A stretch of DNA of 34,287 bases from JAGVYE01 sp964502785 (GCA_964502785.1 CAZCXW010000008.1:1-34287); one strand, 5' to 3'; shown: positions 1-8,082, numbered from the stretch's first letter. The notes: generated from the letters alone by a model not told the origin. Made by a program: numbers and translations.

Positions 1-1
1 C

Positions 2-2230
2 ATCGACGAAGTTCAGATCTTCAACCGTTCCTTGTCAGATCAACAAATTTGGAATATCTACCAGAACAAAACGTGGCAGATGGCGGCAAATGAAACGTCT
101 GCGGGACAGAACTGGACTGTTGATGCTTATCCCAATGATGGCTCAGAAGATGGCGCGCCCGTGAGATCAAATCAGGTGATTATCCAAGGCGATCCTGAAA
201 CAGTCCCCCCAGAAGTCATCATCGTTCTCCCTCTCAATAACACTAATTATAGCAACAGCAATCAATTGATTTTCAACATCTCGGTTATTGATGCTAGTTC
301 AGGAGTTTCTGTCGTCAATATCAGCTTCGAAAATACGAGCGATCTCGGCGGCGCGCCATTTAATCGAACAGCTGTCAATTACAGCGGCCATTGGAATGTC
401 ACTTTTACCGATGTATCTAACTTTACGGATGGATTGCATCGAGCAAGAGTTATGGCAAAGGATATCGATGGTAATTTTAACAATACTGAAACCATTTGGT
501 TTGGTATCGATAAAACTCCTCCTAACGTCAGCAGCCTCAATATGATGAGCATGCTCACTCCTCTCGCTTTAACCAATAATTCTAATTTCAGTGAAAATGT
601 TGTTGCTCAATATGGGATGATTGCCTTCAACGTTACCGTTATCGACGGTTATCGAGGGGTATTAAATGTTAACATGAGTTTCGACAATGCTTCTGGCAAT
701 GCCGGGGGAACAGTATTTAATAGAACCGCAGGAAACTTTTCAGGAAACTGGAACATTTCGTTTGAAAATATTTCCTCTAACTTTACCGACGGCTTGCATC
801 GTGTTATTGTTATGGCTAACGATGGATTGAACAATACAAATCGAACTACAGAATTATGGTTTAGAGTAGATAAGGAACCGCCAAACGCTTCATTTGTGAA
901 CACATTTGCAAATAATAGTAATTTCACGACAGATACAAGAGTAGCCTTTAATGTTTCTGTGTTTGATGGTTCTATTGGTGTTTTATCTGTAAATCTAAGT
1001 TTCAGCAATGCAAGCGGTACTCCATTCAACCGCACCGCCATTAATTATAGCGGGATGTGGAATGTCACTTTTGAAGATATTACCGACAATCTGACGGAAA
1101 ATCTCCACCGCGTTACGATCATGGCTAATGATTATTTCAACCATAGCAATCGAACCACTGGGCTTTGGTTCAGAATCGACACCACTTCACCAACAGTAAG
1201 TATCGTCACTTCTAATCTCAGCAAATATTCAAGAAATAACAACAGCGCAGTGAATGCCACTATTACTGAAACGAATTATGTGGTTGCCGTTATTTTCCAA
1301 TTCAGCAATGATACCTTGCCTTTTAACTTAACCGCGCAAAATGTCAGCGGCAACTGGAATCTTAATTTCAATGCTTCCACGATAGGGGAAGGGGATCATA
1401 ATGTAACTGTTTTTGTGAACGACAGCGCGGGAAATGTTAACAGAGGACAGTTGATGACTTTTAAGATCGACAGAACAGCGCCCGCAATTTCTCTAACGAT
1501 TAATTCCATCACTTCAACATCTATTATCCTGGATATCTCAACCACTCCTGATGCCACGACTTGTACGTCTAATGTAGGTTCTATAACCGGAATCGGTTCT
1601 TCACAGCAATTAAGAGCAACAAATCTCATGCCACAAAATACTTATCCATTTACCATCACCTGCCAGGATGATGTATACAATTCTAATACTATAACTCAAG
1701 AATACAGCACCTCAGGTGTCAGCGGCAGTGGATCTTCGGGAGGTGGTTCTGGCGGCGGTGGCGGAGGAGGTGGTGGAAGCAGCGGTGTAACTGGCGCAGT
1801 TACAGCGGGAGAAGCTTCCGAGAGTACCGGAGACAGTTCTTCAGATGGATCTACGTCAGGTTCTGAAGGAACTAGTGGACAAGCACACGGGGAAGTTGCA
1901 TCAGGGACTTCTGCTGGCGGTTCGGGACGCGGCGCGTTGATTGGAAATGCTATTGTGGTAAGCGTGGAAGAAGTGAACGCGTTTGCCAGAGAAACACTCT
2001 CTTTTGTGAAAAATTCAGGTGCGATGATCATTCAAAGAGTAAATACGCTCGCCAGTAAGATTATTCATTCTAAATTCTATTCTTCGACTGGATTTTTGCT
2101 AGTTGTCTTTATGTTTGTGTTATTGATTGGTGTCAACGAGTTGAGGATATACACCTCGAAAAGAAAGACGTTGATGCTGGAAAAAAAGGGAAAAAGCAAA
2201 AAAAGAAGGCACTATCCGAAAAATGAGTGA
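2..2230 (+). CDS. Cell-surface protein, LamG end plus Ig-like repeats, C-terminally anchored (5' partial)
   Basis: The reading frame is open from base 2, so the true start lies upstream; the TTG at 32 is not the start. The first residues (IDEVQIFNRSLSDQQIW) look like the last strand and helix of a LamG/concanavalin-like domain. Four Ig-like repeats of about 100 residues follow (206-1474), then a fibronectin-like segment with two Cys, a Gly/Ser-rich linker with nine consecutive Gly, and near the C-terminus one hydrophobic segment (GFLLVVFMFVLLIGV) followed by a Lys/Arg-rich cytoplasmic tail. N-x-S/T sequons are very dense in the repeats, which suggests N-glycosylation. This is the layout of archaeal adhesins or S-layer-associated proteins anchored in the membrane; the binding partner is unknown. 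It converges on the secY end across the scaffold gap. Confidence 0.8.
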   Translation: MDEVQIFNRSLSDQQIWNIYQNKTWQMAANETSAGQNWTVDAYPNDGSEDGAPVRSNQVIIQGDPETVPPEVIIVLPLNNTNYSNSNQLIFNISVIDASSGVSVVNISFENTSDLGGAPFNRTAVNYSGHWNVTFTDVSNFTDGLHRARVMAKDIDGNFNNTETIWFGIDKTPPNVSSLNMMSMLTPLALTNNSNFSENVVAQYGMIAFNVTVIDGYRGVLNVNMSFDNASGNAGGTVFNRTAGNFSGNWNISFENISSNFTDGLHRVIVMANDGLNNTNRTTELWFRVDKEPPNASFVNTFANNSNFTTDTRVAFNVSVFDGSIGVLSVNLSFSNASGTPFNRTAINYSGMWNVTFEDITDNLTENLHRVTIMANDYFNHSNRTTGLWFRIDTTSPTVSIVTSNLSKYSRNNNSAVNATITETNYVVAVIFQFSNDTLPFNLTAQNVSGNWNLNFNASTIGEGDHNVTVFVNDSAGNVNRGQLMTFKIDRTAPAISLTINSITSTSIILDISTTPDATTCTSNVGSITGIGSSQQLRATNLMPQNTYPFTITCQDDVYNSNTITQEYSTSGVSGSGSSGGGSGGGGGGGGGSSGVTGAVTAGEASESTGDSSSDGSTSGSEGTSGQAHGEVASGTSAGGSGRGALIGNAIVVSVEEVNAFARETLSFVKNSGAMIIQRVNTLASKIIHSKFYSSTGFLLVVFMFVLLIGVNELRIYTSKRKTLMLEKKGKSKKRRHYPKNE
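206..1474 (+). repeat. Four tandem Ig-like protein repeats
   Basis: Within the surface protein, four diverged units are recognisable at about 206-514, 518-874, 878-1183 and 1187-1474. Units 1-3 share a PFNRTA/VFNRTA motif, a YSG-W-NVTF or FSG-W-NISF motif, a (D/E)-(G/N)-LHR motif and end in W-F-x-(I/V)-D-(K/T). Unit 4 is the most diverged (NVSGNWNLNF, GDHNVTV, FKIDR). They resemble bacterial/archaeal Ig-like (Big/cadherin-like) repeats. The repetition is at protein level; the DNA has drifted. Confidence 0.8.
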
Positions 2231-2321
2231 TAAAAAGAGAGTTTTCTCATAAAAAAACATCAAAATCACTCAACTTTTCGAACTGTGCCATTCTCAGTAG
2301 ATTCGAAATTAAAAGTGGTTA

Positions 2322-2378
2322 CTACTCCATCATTTTCCTTAGAGCCGGATGCATATCCATCATGTGCTGCTTGGCAAT
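2322..2378 (-). pseudogene. secY: Second, divergent secY 3' end cut by the scaffold gap
   Basis: On the minus strand, 2378 down to 2322 reads IAKQHMMDMHPALRKMME then TAG. This is the C-terminus of archaeal SecY, but the last residues differ from the complete secY at 2448 (MHPAMHKFME). The first 35 bases (2344-2378) are identical to 2470-2504 and then the sequences diverge. It is probably the contig-end remnant of a secY allele from a related strain, or the true secY end of the left contig, rather than a real second gene. Confidence 0.7.
2344..2378 (+). repeat. 35-bp direct repeat, copy 1 (secY 3' coding)
   Basis: This is an exact 35-base match to 2470-2504, abutting the N run at 2379. It encodes the same SecY residues (IAKQHMMDMHP) in both copies. 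A repeat of assembly-overlap length ending exactly at a gap points to a contig-join artefact, not to a biological repeat. Confidence 0.85.
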
Positions 2379-2388
2379 NNNNNNNNNN
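2379..2388. other. Assembly gap (10 N)
   Basis: Ten undetermined bases mark a scaffold join. The flanks carry the same 35-bp secY segment, so true gap length and correctness of the join are unknown. Confidence 0.98.
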
Positions 2389-2402
2389 TAAGAGGATCAT
2401 TT

Positions 2403-2428
2403 ATAAAATTTTGGTATAAAATTTTGGT
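2403..2428. repeat. Tandem 13-bp repeat downstream of secY
   Basis: Two adjacent perfect copies of ATAAAATTTTGGT (2403-2415, 2416-2428) lie about 20 bp past the secY stop on the transcribed side. The unit contains the self-complementary AAAATTTT and resembles a TATA element. It could be part of a terminator or of a promoter for whatever lies beyond the gap. Confidence 0.6.
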
Positions 2429-2447
2429 CAAAAACGTAATTAGACAT

Positions 2448-3857
2448 TTATTCCATAAACTTGTGCATTGCCGGATGCATATCCATCATGTGCTGCTTGG
2501 CAATTTCTTCATATAACTTATAGACGATCATCACGGAAAGCAAAAGGCTTGTCCCATTCGTTAAAGCGCCAGTTAAATCAGCAACTGCAGCCAGCAAACC
2601 AATTGCTGCTCCTCCCACAATCGTTAACGGCCAGATATACCTTTTCAAAATTGCTTCCAAAACCCTTTCATCACGTCGAAAACCAGGAATCTGTAAACCT
2701 GAAGCCATGATTTGTCGCGCTTGACTTCCTGCATCCATGTTAGCCGTTTGCACCCAGAAGATGCTGAAAATGACTGCGCCAATCATAAAAATAACGATGT
2801 AAAACAGCGCCTGCAGCACTTGGCTGAATTGAAAACTTCCCGTGATCAGGCTGCTGACAACATTGGGTGGATTTAACCAATACACTATGCCGCTCACTGG
2901 CGAGCTTCCGGAAAAAGTTCCTAATATTGGATATCCCCAACGCTCTAACAACGACGCAAACAATTGAATATTCGCCATCAGCGCTCCAACTAAAATTACA
3001 GGAATGTTTGACGTATAAAAAAAATTCAATGGCCAGCGTAATCCGTATCCTCTTACTTTGCCAAAACTTAAAGGAATCTCTACTTTCATCGCTTGTCCGA
3101 AAACGCAGACCAAGAAAATAACAATCGTTGCTGCCAACGCCGCTATTTGCAGCGAAGCGTTGGTCACATCTCCTATAGAAAGGAATTGAAAAAGAGAAGG
3201 AATAGCCCCTGCCGCGACGTCAGGATTTGTTGGTGAAGGAAGAAAATTAAACGCCCGAACAAAAATTTGCTGCGCGACACCAGCAACGATGAAAAGGCTT
3301 ATTCCTGAACCAAATCCCCATTTTGAAACAACCTCATCCATAAACATAATTAAGAGACCGCCTAATATGAGCTGAAAAATAAGCACCAGTTCTAACTGGA
3401 AGAACAAACCATTATTAACTGTGATGCCATTCCATACATCTCCCACTTGCGGCGGAGCTAAACCACTCATAAAAACATAGATAAGAGACTCAAAAAGCAC
3501 AAAACCGATTCCAAAGATTTTTTGCATGCCTTGAAATTTCCGTCGGTCTTCCGTATTCGTTAAATCCAAGCGGAGAATTCCTGTTCCTGTCAGCAGCTGC
3601 AAAACAATTGACCCTGTTACCAAAGGACCTATCCCTAAGCTGATGACAGATCCAAAAGAAGCTCCCAAGATGATAGACAAAAATTCAAACTGCTGCAATG
3701 AGTTCTGCCCTAACCCAAACAAAGGAATGAGCCCTAAGATATAAAATAGAACGAGAGTAACGAGCGTCCACTTCAATTTTTCCTTGAAGGGCAGTCGTTT
3801 TTGGCTCGGCCCTTTTACTTCGGGCAGATTATTGATCAGATTGTCTACGAAAGACAT
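2448..3857 (-). CDS. secY: Protein translocase subunit SecY (Sec61-alpha)
   Basis: SecY is the channel-forming core of the Sec translocon in the cytoplasmic membrane, where it exports or inserts nascent proteins. The 469-residue protein has the usual run of about ten hydrophobic segments, a plug-like region after TM1 (GLGQNSLQQFEFLSIILGASFGS) with the archaeal SLGIGPLVTGSIVLQLL signature, and a polar C-terminus ending MHPAMHKFME. Length fits archaeal SecY. It is the last gene of the ribosomal operon, 18 bp after uL15, the standard archaeal position. Its partner Sec61-beta is encoded at 30341; SecE is not in the window. Confidence 0.97.
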   Translation of the reverse strand: MSFVDNLINNLPEVKGPSQKRLPFKEKLKWTLVTLVLFYILGLIPLFGLGQNSLQQFEFLSIILGASFGSVISLGIGPLVTGSIVLQLLTGTGILRLDLTNTEDRRKFQGMQKIFGIGFVLFESLIYVFMSGLAPPQVGDVWNGITVNNGLFFQLELVLIFQLILGGLLIMFMDEVVSKWGFGSGISLFIVAGVAQQIFVRAFNFLPSPTNPDVAAGAIPSLFQFLSIGDVTNASLQIAALAATIVIFLVCVFGQAMKVEIPLSFGKVRGYGLRWPLNFFYTSNIPVILVGALMANIQLFASLLERWGYPILGTFSGSSPVSGIVYWLNPPNVVSSLITGSFQFSQVLQALFYIVIFMIGAVIFSIFWVQTANMDAGSQARQIMASGLQIPGFRRDERVLEAILKRYIWPLTIVGGAAIGLLAAVADLTGALTNGTSLLLSVMIVYKLYEEIAKQHMMDMHPAMHKFME

Positions 3858-3875
3858 GTGTCTTCTTTTTTCTCC

Positions 3876-4334
3876 CTAGTTGCCGCTGTTGTTACTAGCT
3901 TCTTCTTGTTGTGTGGACACGATTGTTCCCTGCGCCGCTTTAACTTTTTCCTCAGCTTGAGGGCTATAAGAATCCACAATAATCTTTAACTTCGTTTGAA
4001 CAGTCCCTGTGCCTAATAATTTCTGATACCCCAAATTACGCAAATTAATCAAAAAAAAGTCTCCTTCCTTTGTAATCTTTCCACTCGCCACTAATTTTTG
4101 AATGTACTCTTTTGTAAACTTACCGACATTAACCGCTTTAACATGACGCTTAGGATGAAAGAATCCATGCTTCCCTAACGTAACGCCAAATTGATGATGC
4201 CCAGCACGCTTACCGGTTCCTGCATTACCACGACCACCATGGCTTCCTGCGCCACGTCGTTTTTTTCGTGCGCCACCGCCATGCGTACTATAACCCCTGC
4301 ACTTTACTGCTTTTTTTCGTCGTCGCACTACCAT
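3876..4334 (-). CDS. rpl15: Large-subunit ribosomal protein uL15
   Basis: This protein binds 23S rRNA in the 50S core. The N-terminus has the basic, Gly-rich start of uL15 (RKKRRGAGSHGGRGNAGTGKRAGHH), and the rest fits archaeal uL15 (152 residues), with a polar tail after about residue 135. The ATG lies one base after the stop of the 90-residue gene before it, so translation is probably coupled. The neighbours (unknown ORF, then secY downstream) match the spc-operon end apart from that insertion. Confidence 0.95.
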   Translation of the reverse strand: MVVRRRKKAVKCRGYSTHGGGARKKRRGAGSHGGRGNAGTGKRAGHHQFGVTLGKHGFFHPKRHVKAVNVGKFTKEYIQKLVASGKITKEGDFFLINLRNLGYQKLLGTGTVQTKLKIIVDSYSPQAEEKVKAAQGTIVSTQQEEASNNSGN

Positions 4335-4335
4335 T

Positions 4336-4608
4336 TTATGGTGTAATTACCGTCTCTCCAGTTTTGGTAATATAATCTCCATTATTATTAAACATTGCGT
4401 CGGTTAACTCTACTCTTGAAACATTTCGTGTTACATATATTCCTTCGAACGAATCATGATCAAGCATATCGTTAATGAGTACTTCACCATACACTAACGA
4501 TGGATGCCAATCTTCTGAAGTTAATCCTTCAATAAGAGCTTTAATGAACGTTGTCATCATCAATTCAGCGGAATTTTTAGTAAAATAATTTATGAGGTAG
4601 TCACTCAT
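4336..4608 (-). CDS. Unknown 90-residue protein inserted in the spc operon
   Basis: I do not recognise this protein. It has 90 residues, is acidic overall, and reads as an N-terminal helical part (NSAELMMTTFIKALIEGL) followed by a likely beta-rich part (YGEVLINDML, GIYVTRNVSRVELTD) and a TITP-like end. It has no Cys, no signal peptide and no membrane segment. Its ATG comes one base after the uL30 stop and its stop lies one base before the uL15 ATG, so it fills the space exactly and must be co-translated with ribosomal proteins. That tight fit is the main evidence it is real. A ribosome-associated or translation-linked role is inference from position only. Confidence 0.75.
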   Translation of the reverse strand: MSDYLINYFTKNSAELMMTTFIKALIEGLTSEDWHPSLVYGEVLINDMLDHDSFEGIYVTRNVSRVELTDAMFNNNGDYITKTGETVITP

Positions 4609-4609
4609 C

Positions 4610-5059
4610 CTACATCATCCTCAACAACAACTGGTTAATTTTCTCTCCACGATACCCTAACGCGCCGCCGCTGGCAAAAGAAACTTTGATTCCTTTTCTC
4701 TCAAAGCCTTTCCGTGGCGGACTTAAAGCAAAGTAAGGTTTATATTTCTTGCCTTTAAAATCTAATGTTTTGTAAGTATATTTTTTCTTAGAATCCTGCA
4801 AAGGCCCTTTAAACTCTTGCCCGCGTTTCACCACAAGTTCTTGGAAGGTGTTTTCATCAATTTCTCCCCACGTAACATAATCTTTCACTTTATGTAGCAT
4901 TCCTTTATTCATGGGAGTATTCTCAATAATCACACAATGGTTTTTATGAGTAAGACGAAGAAGAAGCAACGTCCTGATAATAGACGCTTCAACATCAGCC
5001 ATTCCTCGTACTAAGAGAACTGCCAACTTCCCATTTTGAGATCCTATTGTTGATTTCAT
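4610..5059 (-). CDS. rpl30: Large-subunit ribosomal protein uL30
   Basis: This is the archaeal/eukaryotic long form of uL30 (149 residues; bacterial L30 is about 60). Visible family features are the N-terminal LAVLLVRGMADVEASIIRTL strand-helix, the HKNHCVII strand with the NTPMNKGMLHKVKDYVTWGEI segment, and the C-terminal FALSPPRKGFERKGIK and GGALGYRGEKINQLL motifs. It overlaps the uS5 end by four bases (ATGA). It is the last canonical gene before the unknown 90-residue ORF. Confidence 0.95.
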   Translation of the reverse strand: MKSTIGSQNGKLAVLLVRGMADVEASIIRTLLLLRLTHKNHCVIIENTPMNKGMLHKVKDYVTWGEIDENTFQELVVKRGQEFKGPLQDSKKKYTYKTLDFKGKKYKPYFALSPPRKGFERKGIKVSFASGGALGYRGEKINQLLLRMM

Positions 5060-5805
5060 TGAACTGTTTTACCTACTCGTCCCTCAACAACACCTAACTT
5101 AGCAATATCCTCAGGCTTAATTTTCATTTCAGAGAGTTTCCGTAGCGCATCCATAAGTGCATTAATCAAATTTAACTTTGTTTTGGTCTGTCCTTTCGTT
5201 TTGCTTAAAATATCTTTGATACCTGCCAATTGTAAGATTTTTGCGCATTCTTTTTCAACAACTAATCCTTTTCCCCGCGGTGCCGGTTTTAACGTAATCC
5301 GAACAGAACCGCATCTTCCTGTCACTTCAAAAGGAATTGAATTAGGCTGGCGCACATCCGTCTCCCAGCTTCCGCAGCCGCGGCGGATTCGCATTAAATT
5401 TAATCGCGCCTGCCGCTTCGCTTTATCTCTCGCAGGAACTGTTTCTTTGCTTCTTCCTGTTCCCACCCCGATATAACCATCCCGATTGCCAACAACTGCG
5501 CAAGTCGTGAACTGAATTTTATTTCCTTCCATAGTTTTTTTCTGCGTCTGCCTGAATATTCTTCGCTGACCGCCGCCAAACTTTCCCTTTGCCTGACCTA
5601 TTAATAACAGGTCTTCTTCAAGATTTGGCAAGAGAGTATCAACAATTCCCGCTTCCAAAATCGGCAATGAAGAATTAAAAATATCATCAATATCAGTGAT
5701 GGCTCCTTCCTTTACTTTCTTTCCCAAAGCAGTGACAGGTTTCCAGTCTGCTCTTCTCTCTGTCACAACTTCTTCGACAATTTTGATTCCTTCAGTTTCA
5801 GTCAT
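5056..5805 (-). CDS. rps5: Small-subunit ribosomal protein uS5
   Basis: This 30S protein acts in decoding accuracy and mRNA entry. The S5 N-terminal double-stranded-RNA-binding fold is visible (VVGNRDGYIGVGTGRSKETVPARDKA), followed by the C-terminal domain (GRCGSVRITLKPAPRGKGLV, then DILSKTKGQTKTKLNLINALMDALRKL). At 249 residues it has an archaeal-type N-terminal extension of about 70 residues before the RNA-binding domain. It lies two bases after uL18 and overlaps uL30 by four bases. Confidence 0.96.
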   Translation of the reverse strand: MTETEGIKIVEEVVTERRADWKPVTALGKKVKEGAITDIDDIFNSSLPILEAGIVDTLLPNLEEDLLLIGQAKGKFGGGQRRIFRQTQKKTMEGNKIQFTTCAVVGNRDGYIGVGTGRSKETVPARDKAKRQARLNLMRIRRGCGSWETDVRQPNSIPFEVTGRCGSVRITLKPAPRGKGLVVEKECAKILQLAGIKDILSKTKGQTKTKLNLINALMDALRKLSEMKIKPEDIAKLGVVEGRVGKTVQ

Positions 5806-5807
5806 TT

Positions 5808-6380
5808 TTATCGTATGATTTTTTTCTTAACACTCTCAAAAATGGTAACTATCTCCTCAGGCTTGCTATTCTTTTTTAAATATTGTGCAAATTGCCGAAC
5901 CCCATTCTCCTTTACCATAGTTCCATAAGAAGCTATATGCACGCCTTTGAAACGCGTCTCCTCCGGCAGGATTTCTTCTCCAAGATGAGGGACTTTAACT
6001 CCAGCTTCTAAAACTCCTCGTAAAAAAGCATAGACTTTTCCTTTATGCATGGGAACCACTAAACCTGTATCTAAAACAGCTTCTTGTATTCCTTTTTCCA
6101 GTCCTAATTTTCCTAATAAAAAACCTGCCAAATATGCCGCTGGAAGATTCTTATAGGAATAAGGCCAGCCATACTTGCTGAGTTGCTGTGAATTTACAGC
6201 AGCAATAACCTTGTCCCCCTGCGCCTCAAAAAGTGTAAGTTGTCCTATCACTTGCGTATTTGTAAATCTAACAACAAGGCGTGGTTTCCTTGAAACAAGC
6301 AATTTAAGCCTTTTATGATAATCAGTCCTGCCTTCACGCTTTCGCCTGTACAATACTGTTTGAGGTTTATTTCGTTTCAT
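5808..6380 (-). CDS. rpl18: Large-subunit ribosomal protein uL18
   Basis: This 5S rRNA-binding protein of the central protuberance has 190 residues, the archaeal length. The family signature is clear: YRRKREGRTDYHKRLKLL at the start, RLVVRFTNTQVIGQLTLFEAQGDKV, then the AAYLAGFLLGKLGLEKG helix and VPMHKGKVYAFLRGVLEAGV. It is separated from eL19 by two bases and from uS5 by two bases. Confidence 0.96.
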   Translation of the reverse strand: MKRNKPQTVLYRRKREGRTDYHKRLKLLVSRKPRLVVRFTNTQVIGQLTLFEAQGDKVIAAVNSQQLSKYGWPYSYKNLPAAYLAGFLLGKLGLEKGIQEAVLDTGLVVPMHKGKVYAFLRGVLEAGVKVPHLGEEILPEETRFKGVHIASYGTMVKENGVRQFAQYLKKNSKPEEIVTIFESVKKKIIR

Positions 6381-6382
6381 TT

Positions 6383-6838
6383 TTATTTTTGAGGAAGTTT
6401 TTGTATAAGATTATGTTCCGATAAATACAATTTAATGTGCCGCTTATTTCTAAAAAATCCGCCTTTGCATCTTTTGTACAACATTCGATGATTCTCCGAC
6501 GTGAGGAGATTCTTCTGATATAACTCTTGCAAAAAGCGGCGCTGAACCCGAATCCGTGAAATCCATTGGTCTTTCCTGGTGACAACTGAATATTTTGATC
6601 CTTTCTTGGTCCCTCTCCCTTTCTGCCGCCCTTTTCTTTTTTGATGCGCCCTTTTTCGCGCTCCGGCTCTAGAATGCCAATTAATGCCTGCTTCCGTAAT
6701 CTTATGAACCGCGATTAAACCACGGATGTCAGAACGTGTGATCGCTTTCTCGATATCTTCCAGCGCATCCGCAGCAAATCTTACTTTCTTTGCCGATATA
6801 CCTAAAATTTCAGCAGCTAATCGTTTCTTTTGTTTCAT
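6383..6838 (-). CDS. rpl19e: Large-subunit ribosomal protein eL19
   Basis: This archaeal/eukaryotic 50S protein has no bacterial homologue. The N-terminus MKQKKRLAAEILGISAKKVR and the Arg/Lys-rich middle (HSRAGARKRAHQKRKGRQKG) are typical of L19e. The later WISRIRVQRRFLQELYQ and YKRCKGGFFRNKRHIKLYL segments also fit. At 151 residues it is full length. It sits between eL32 and uL18 as in other archaeal spc operons. Confidence 0.96.
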   Translation of the reverse strand: MKQKKRLAAEILGISAKKVRFAADALEDIEKAITRSDIRGLIAVHKITEAGINWHSRAGARKRAHQKRKGRQKGRGTKKGSKYSVVTRKDQWISRIRVQRRFLQELYQKNLLTSENHRMLYKRCKGGFFRNKRHIKLYLSEHNLIQKLPQK

Positions 6839-6912
6839 TTTTTCTTAGTTATTTTTTAATTATTAATTGTTATTAATTTTTTAGTTATTAATCATTTGCA
6901 TTGTAACTTCAA
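6839..6912 (-). other. AT-rich spacer between eL32 and eL19 with repeated TTAGTTATT
   Basis: This 74-bp spacer is almost pure A/T and is unusually long for this operon. TTAGTTATT occurs at 6845-6853 and 6881-6889 (AATAACTAA on the transcribed strand). It may hold an internal promoter or an RNA processing site; the sequence does not decide between them. Confidence 0.4.
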
Positions 6913-7527
6913 TTATTGCTTTTTTATAACTACTTTTTCCATTTCTTTTATTTGCTTCTCATCCTTAGCAACTTTATCTTCAACGGTTTCTTCCTTCTTT
7001 TCTGGAACAGAAACCTCTTGTTCCTGTTTTTTCTTTTCTTCTGCTTTTTTCTTCTTTTCAGACTCTTTCTTTTCCTTTCGTTGTTGCCTGAGTTTCTTTA
7101 CTTCATGACGATCTTTGAGATTTTTTTCAATTACACTGATTTCTTCTACAAGATGCCTGCGATTAAAGACTGTAATTTTCTTTGCTTGGGCAAGCTGCAG
7201 GAGAGAAAGTCTTTTTTTCATTCCCACACTATTTGCAATGACTACCCCTTGCACTGCCGCATTTATTTTTTCTAATTCAGGAATGGTATGAATAAGAACT
7301 ATTTCTAAACCTGAGGGATGTAATCCTTTAACCGCTTTAGGTGAACCATAGCCCGGTGTTGGCATCGGCTGCCTTCCACGGTGCACTTGTCGAATGGCAG
7401 AGTGTCTTCCCTGAGGATAACGCCAGCGCGCTTTCACCCCGGCTGTAAAATTGGATTCACGTTGTACAAAAGGCGGTTTCCTTCTCTTCGAATTGTTCCG
7501 TTGTTGAAGTAATCTTTGATTAACCAT
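6913..7527 (-). CDS. rpl32e: Large-subunit ribosomal protein eL32 with long charged tail
   Basis: The L32e core is visible in residues 10-135: KRRKPPFVQRES, then WRYPQGRHSAIRQ, GYGSPKAVKGLHPSGLEIVLIH and the ANSVGMKKRLSLLQLAQ segment. From about residue 140 to 204 the protein becomes an extended Lys/Glu/Gln-rich tail, which could form a coiled coil or be disordered and is longer than the usual family end. It follows uL6 by seven bases. The opposite strand gives Phe-rich shadow frames here that are only the complement of this tail. Confidence 0.95.
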   Translation of the reverse strand: MVNQRLLQQRNNSKRRKPPFVQRESNFTAGVKARWRYPQGRHSAIRQVHRGRQPMPTPGYGSPKAVKGLHPSGLEIVLIHTIPELEKINAAVQGVVIANSVGMKKRLSLLQLAQAKKITVFNRRHLVEEISVIEKNLKDRHEVKKLRQQRKEKKESEKKKKAEEKKKQEQEVSVPEKKEETVEDKVAKDEKQIKEMEKVVIKKQ

Positions 7528-7534
7528 GATGCAC

Positions 7535-8080
7535 CTACGCTAAATTTTTACCTGCTTTGGACGTAATGTAACATCCATCTTGAAAAATGCGCCGATCACG
7601 ATTAGTGATCCGGCAAAGGCTCTCAATCTTCGCCGCATTTTGTCCGGCAATTTCCTTATCAGGACTGATAACAGTAATTTCGTTCCCGGTTATTTTTACA
7701 TCAGACCCTTTCATTAATTGAACTTTACGAGGAACACTCTCACCTAAGAAATTTTTGATAACAAATTCATCTCCAGAAACGCTAAGGCTCATCGGAAAAT
7801 GACCAGAGCATATCTGAAGTTTATAAACATAAGGTTCTATAACACCATGAATCATATTTTTAATATGAGCGCAGAACGCTCCAAGCACAGTCTTCTGCCG
7901 TTTTGTCGCCTCGGAAACGTTGACGATGATGTTGCTTTTCTCAACAACAATGCGAACACGCCGATCTTCAAATTGTCGCGACACTTGTCCCTTCGGACCT
8001 TTGACGGTAAGCACAGTGCCTTTAAGATCCGCCATGACTTTATCGCCCAGTGCAAGTTCTTCACGAAGATCTTGTTTCAT
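7535..8080 (-). CDS. rpl6: Large-subunit ribosomal protein uL6
   Basis: This 50S protein lies near the GTPase centre. It consists of two similar domains, with DLKGTVLTVKGPKGQVSR in the first and the MIHGVIEPYVYKLQICSGHFPMSL and VQLMKGSDVKITGNEI segments leading into the second; the IAGQNAAKIESLCRITNRDRRIFQDGCY signature closes it. I chose the ATG at 8080 (MKQDLREEL, 181 residues) because the frame upstream of it runs inside uS8 and gives unrelated sequence. That start is two bases after the uS8 stop, matching the spacing elsewhere in the operon. Confidence 0.95.
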   Translation of the reverse strand: MKQDLREELALGDKVMADLKGTVLTVKGPKGQVSRQFEDRRVRIVVEKSNIIVNVSEATKRQKTVLGAFCAHIKNMIHGVIEPYVYKLQICSGHFPMSLSVSGDEFVIKNFLGESVPRKVQLMKGSDVKITGNEITVISPDKEIAGQNAAKIESLCRITNRDRRIFQDGCYITSKAGKNLA

Positions 8081-8082
8081 GT

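Noticed and set aside
2344..2504. 35-bp direct repeat as an insertion-site duplication or attachment site
   Set aside because: Both copies are in-frame secY codons and one abuts the N run, so an assembly or strain-variation origin explains it better; no integrase or transposase is present.
6896..7275. Phe-rich frames on the plus strand opposite eL32
   Set aside because: They are the complement of the Lys/Glu-rich eL32 tail; such frames arise automatically from AAA/GAA-rich coding DNA.
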